Shown here piece after piece: positions 6,017 through 6,662 of a DNA stretch of 6,662 nucleotides (positions are counted from its first letter, which is position 1; each line of letters begins with the position of its first letter). The notes under the pieces are model-generated. The model was not told the DNA's origin. It saw only the letters and a list, made by a program, of their open reading frames with translations, and did no database searches. The position numbers and the translations under genes are program-made. The stretch spans positions 1 to 6,662 of the forward strand of contig JBBRFH010000195.1 of assembly GCA_038224615.1 (NCBI GenBank), in the 5' to 3' direction. Source of the stretch: JBBRFH01 sp038224615. Lineage in GTDB: Bacteria; Planctomycetota; Phycisphaerae; Tepidisphaerales; Tepidisphaeraceae.

Positions 6017-6610
6017 CTTGCTGACGCCGAGTTCTTTGGCGATTTCGCTTTCAAGTTGATCGAGCTTGGAGAGTTCGGTCTTTTCCTGAGCAAGAACGTC
6101 GGCGCTGATCATCCGGTCAAGCTCTTCATCGCTCACCTGCGTGCCCGACGAATCAGACACCCCACCGGGCGTGGCGGTTTCCATGGAATCGAGGAAGACG
6201 TCCATGCGCTCTTCGATGGTGCTCGCCTGGGTCATGGCGCGCTCCCACTCGACCTGGGATTTGGTCAGGTCGAGGTCCGCAAAGACCTGCGCGATCTGCT
6301 TGCTCATCACCGCCATGCTCTCAGCGAATTGCGCGCTCGCCTGCGCCTGCTGGCTGAGCAGCATGGCGTTCTTCATCGCCAGCAATTGCCGCTCCAGCAT
6401 GCGTTTGACGGCGGCGGTCTTTTTGAGGGCGTTGCGGATGAAGACGTACTGCTGCTGGTCGCCGATCTTCTGCGCGTGCTGGGCATTCTTGATGAAGTCG
6501 TCGGCGAACTTCTCCTGCTGGCGGATCGACCGCTCGATCGCGCGCAGTCCCCCCTTGATCTTCATGTCCCGCTCAATCCGACGCTCTTCTTTGCTTTTAA
6601 ACAGTCCCAT
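6005..6610 (-). CDS. ESCRT-III (Snf7/CHMP)-like helical protein
   Basis: This is a cytoplasmic protein of 201 residues with no signal peptide or membrane segment. It begins MGLFKSKEERR, like the short membrane-touching N-terminus of CHMP proteins. Predicted order: helix 1 (6-46), a tight turn KIGDQQ (48-53), a long helix 2 (53-112), a short helix around EWERAM (121-126), then IEERMDVFLDSME (132-144), a Gly/Ser linker and a terminal helix from SDEELDRMI (160-168). Residues 1-80 hold 20 Lys/Arg against 10 Asp/Glu; residues 112-201 hold 9 against 22. That basic-then-acidic dipole, with the helix order and the IEE-M---F-SM pattern near helix 4, matches eukaryotic CHMP proteins by eye. ESCRT-III proteins polymerise on membranes and remodel or cut them. 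The alternative is a distant PspA/Vipp1 relative or an unrelated coiled coil. The start is the only ATG in frame; RBS is weak (TGAG). Confidence 0.65.
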   Translation of the reverse strand: MGLFKSKEERRIERDMKIKGGLRAIERSIRQQEKFADDFIKNAQHAQKIGDQQQYVFIRNALKKTAAVKRMLERQLLAMKNAMLLSQQAQASAQFAESMAVMSKQIAQVFADLDLTKSQVEWERAMTQASTIEERMDVFLDSMETATPGGVSDSSGTQVSDEELDRMISADVLAQEKTELSKLDQLESEIAKELGVSKQKD

Positions 6611-6623
6611 GTGAACTCATTTT

Positions 6624-6652
6624 GCCGCGAAGATGCGACGAGCGCGAAGAAA
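6624..6652. repeat. GCGAAGA-type intergenic repeat fragment
   Basis: GCGAAGA occurs at 6627-6633 and 6644-6650 in a GCCGCGAAGATGCGACGAGC context. This resembles the CCGCGAAGACGCGAAG repeats that, as I recall, are scattered between genes in many environmental bacterial genomes. It lies just upstream of the ESCRT-III-like gene and runs toward the window edge, so its full extent is not visible. Confidence 0.4.
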
Positions 6653-6662
6653 TATGCTAAGG

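Noticed and set aside
1..6662. CRISPR array, insertion sequence, phage or toxin-antitoxin genes
   Set aside because: No regularly spaced repeats, transposase motifs, integrase or small paired genes were seen.

Overview
The window is GC-rich and gene-dense, with long intergenic stretches that carry palindromes and weak Shine-Dalgarno signals. Gene content and style suggest an uncultivated member of the Planctomycetota, perhaps Phycisphaerae-like. This is inferred from composition, from secreted LPP20-like and DUF4139-like proteins, and from an ESCRT-III-like protein. There is no rRNA or marker gene to confirm it.

Layout. (1) 3-620, minus strand: a secreted protein resembling the N-terminal part of DUF4139 proteins, apparently stopped early. 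(2) 621-1048: a divergent intergenic region with a candidate sigma-54 promoter, a possible fragment of a decayed gene, short direct and tandem repeats, and the hsp20 promoter/RBS area. (3) 1049-4146, plus strand: a small heat-shock protein followed by the ATP-dependent protease Lon, which reads as a proteostasis operon. (4) 4147-4595: a convergent, non-coding-looking region with a large 19-bp-arm palindrome framed by two small palindromes, and a second terminator-like hairpin. (5) 4596-5834, minus strand: a secreted protein that I read as three diverged LPP20/FlgT-N-like modules. (6) 6005-6610, minus strand: a 201-residue helical protein with the charge dipole, helix order and MGLF start of ESCRT-III (Snf7/CHMP) proteins. 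(7) 6624-6652: the start of a GCGAAGA-type intergenic repeat.

How the genes fit together. Hsp20 would hold unfolding proteins and Lon would degrade damaged ones in the cytoplasm, so their pairing makes functional sense. The ESCRT-III-like gene lies upstream of the secreted LPP20-like gene on the same strand, 170 nt away with hairpins between. They could be co-transcribed and share a cell-envelope role, but nothing here proves it. The ESCRT-III-like protein is the most interesting object in the window.
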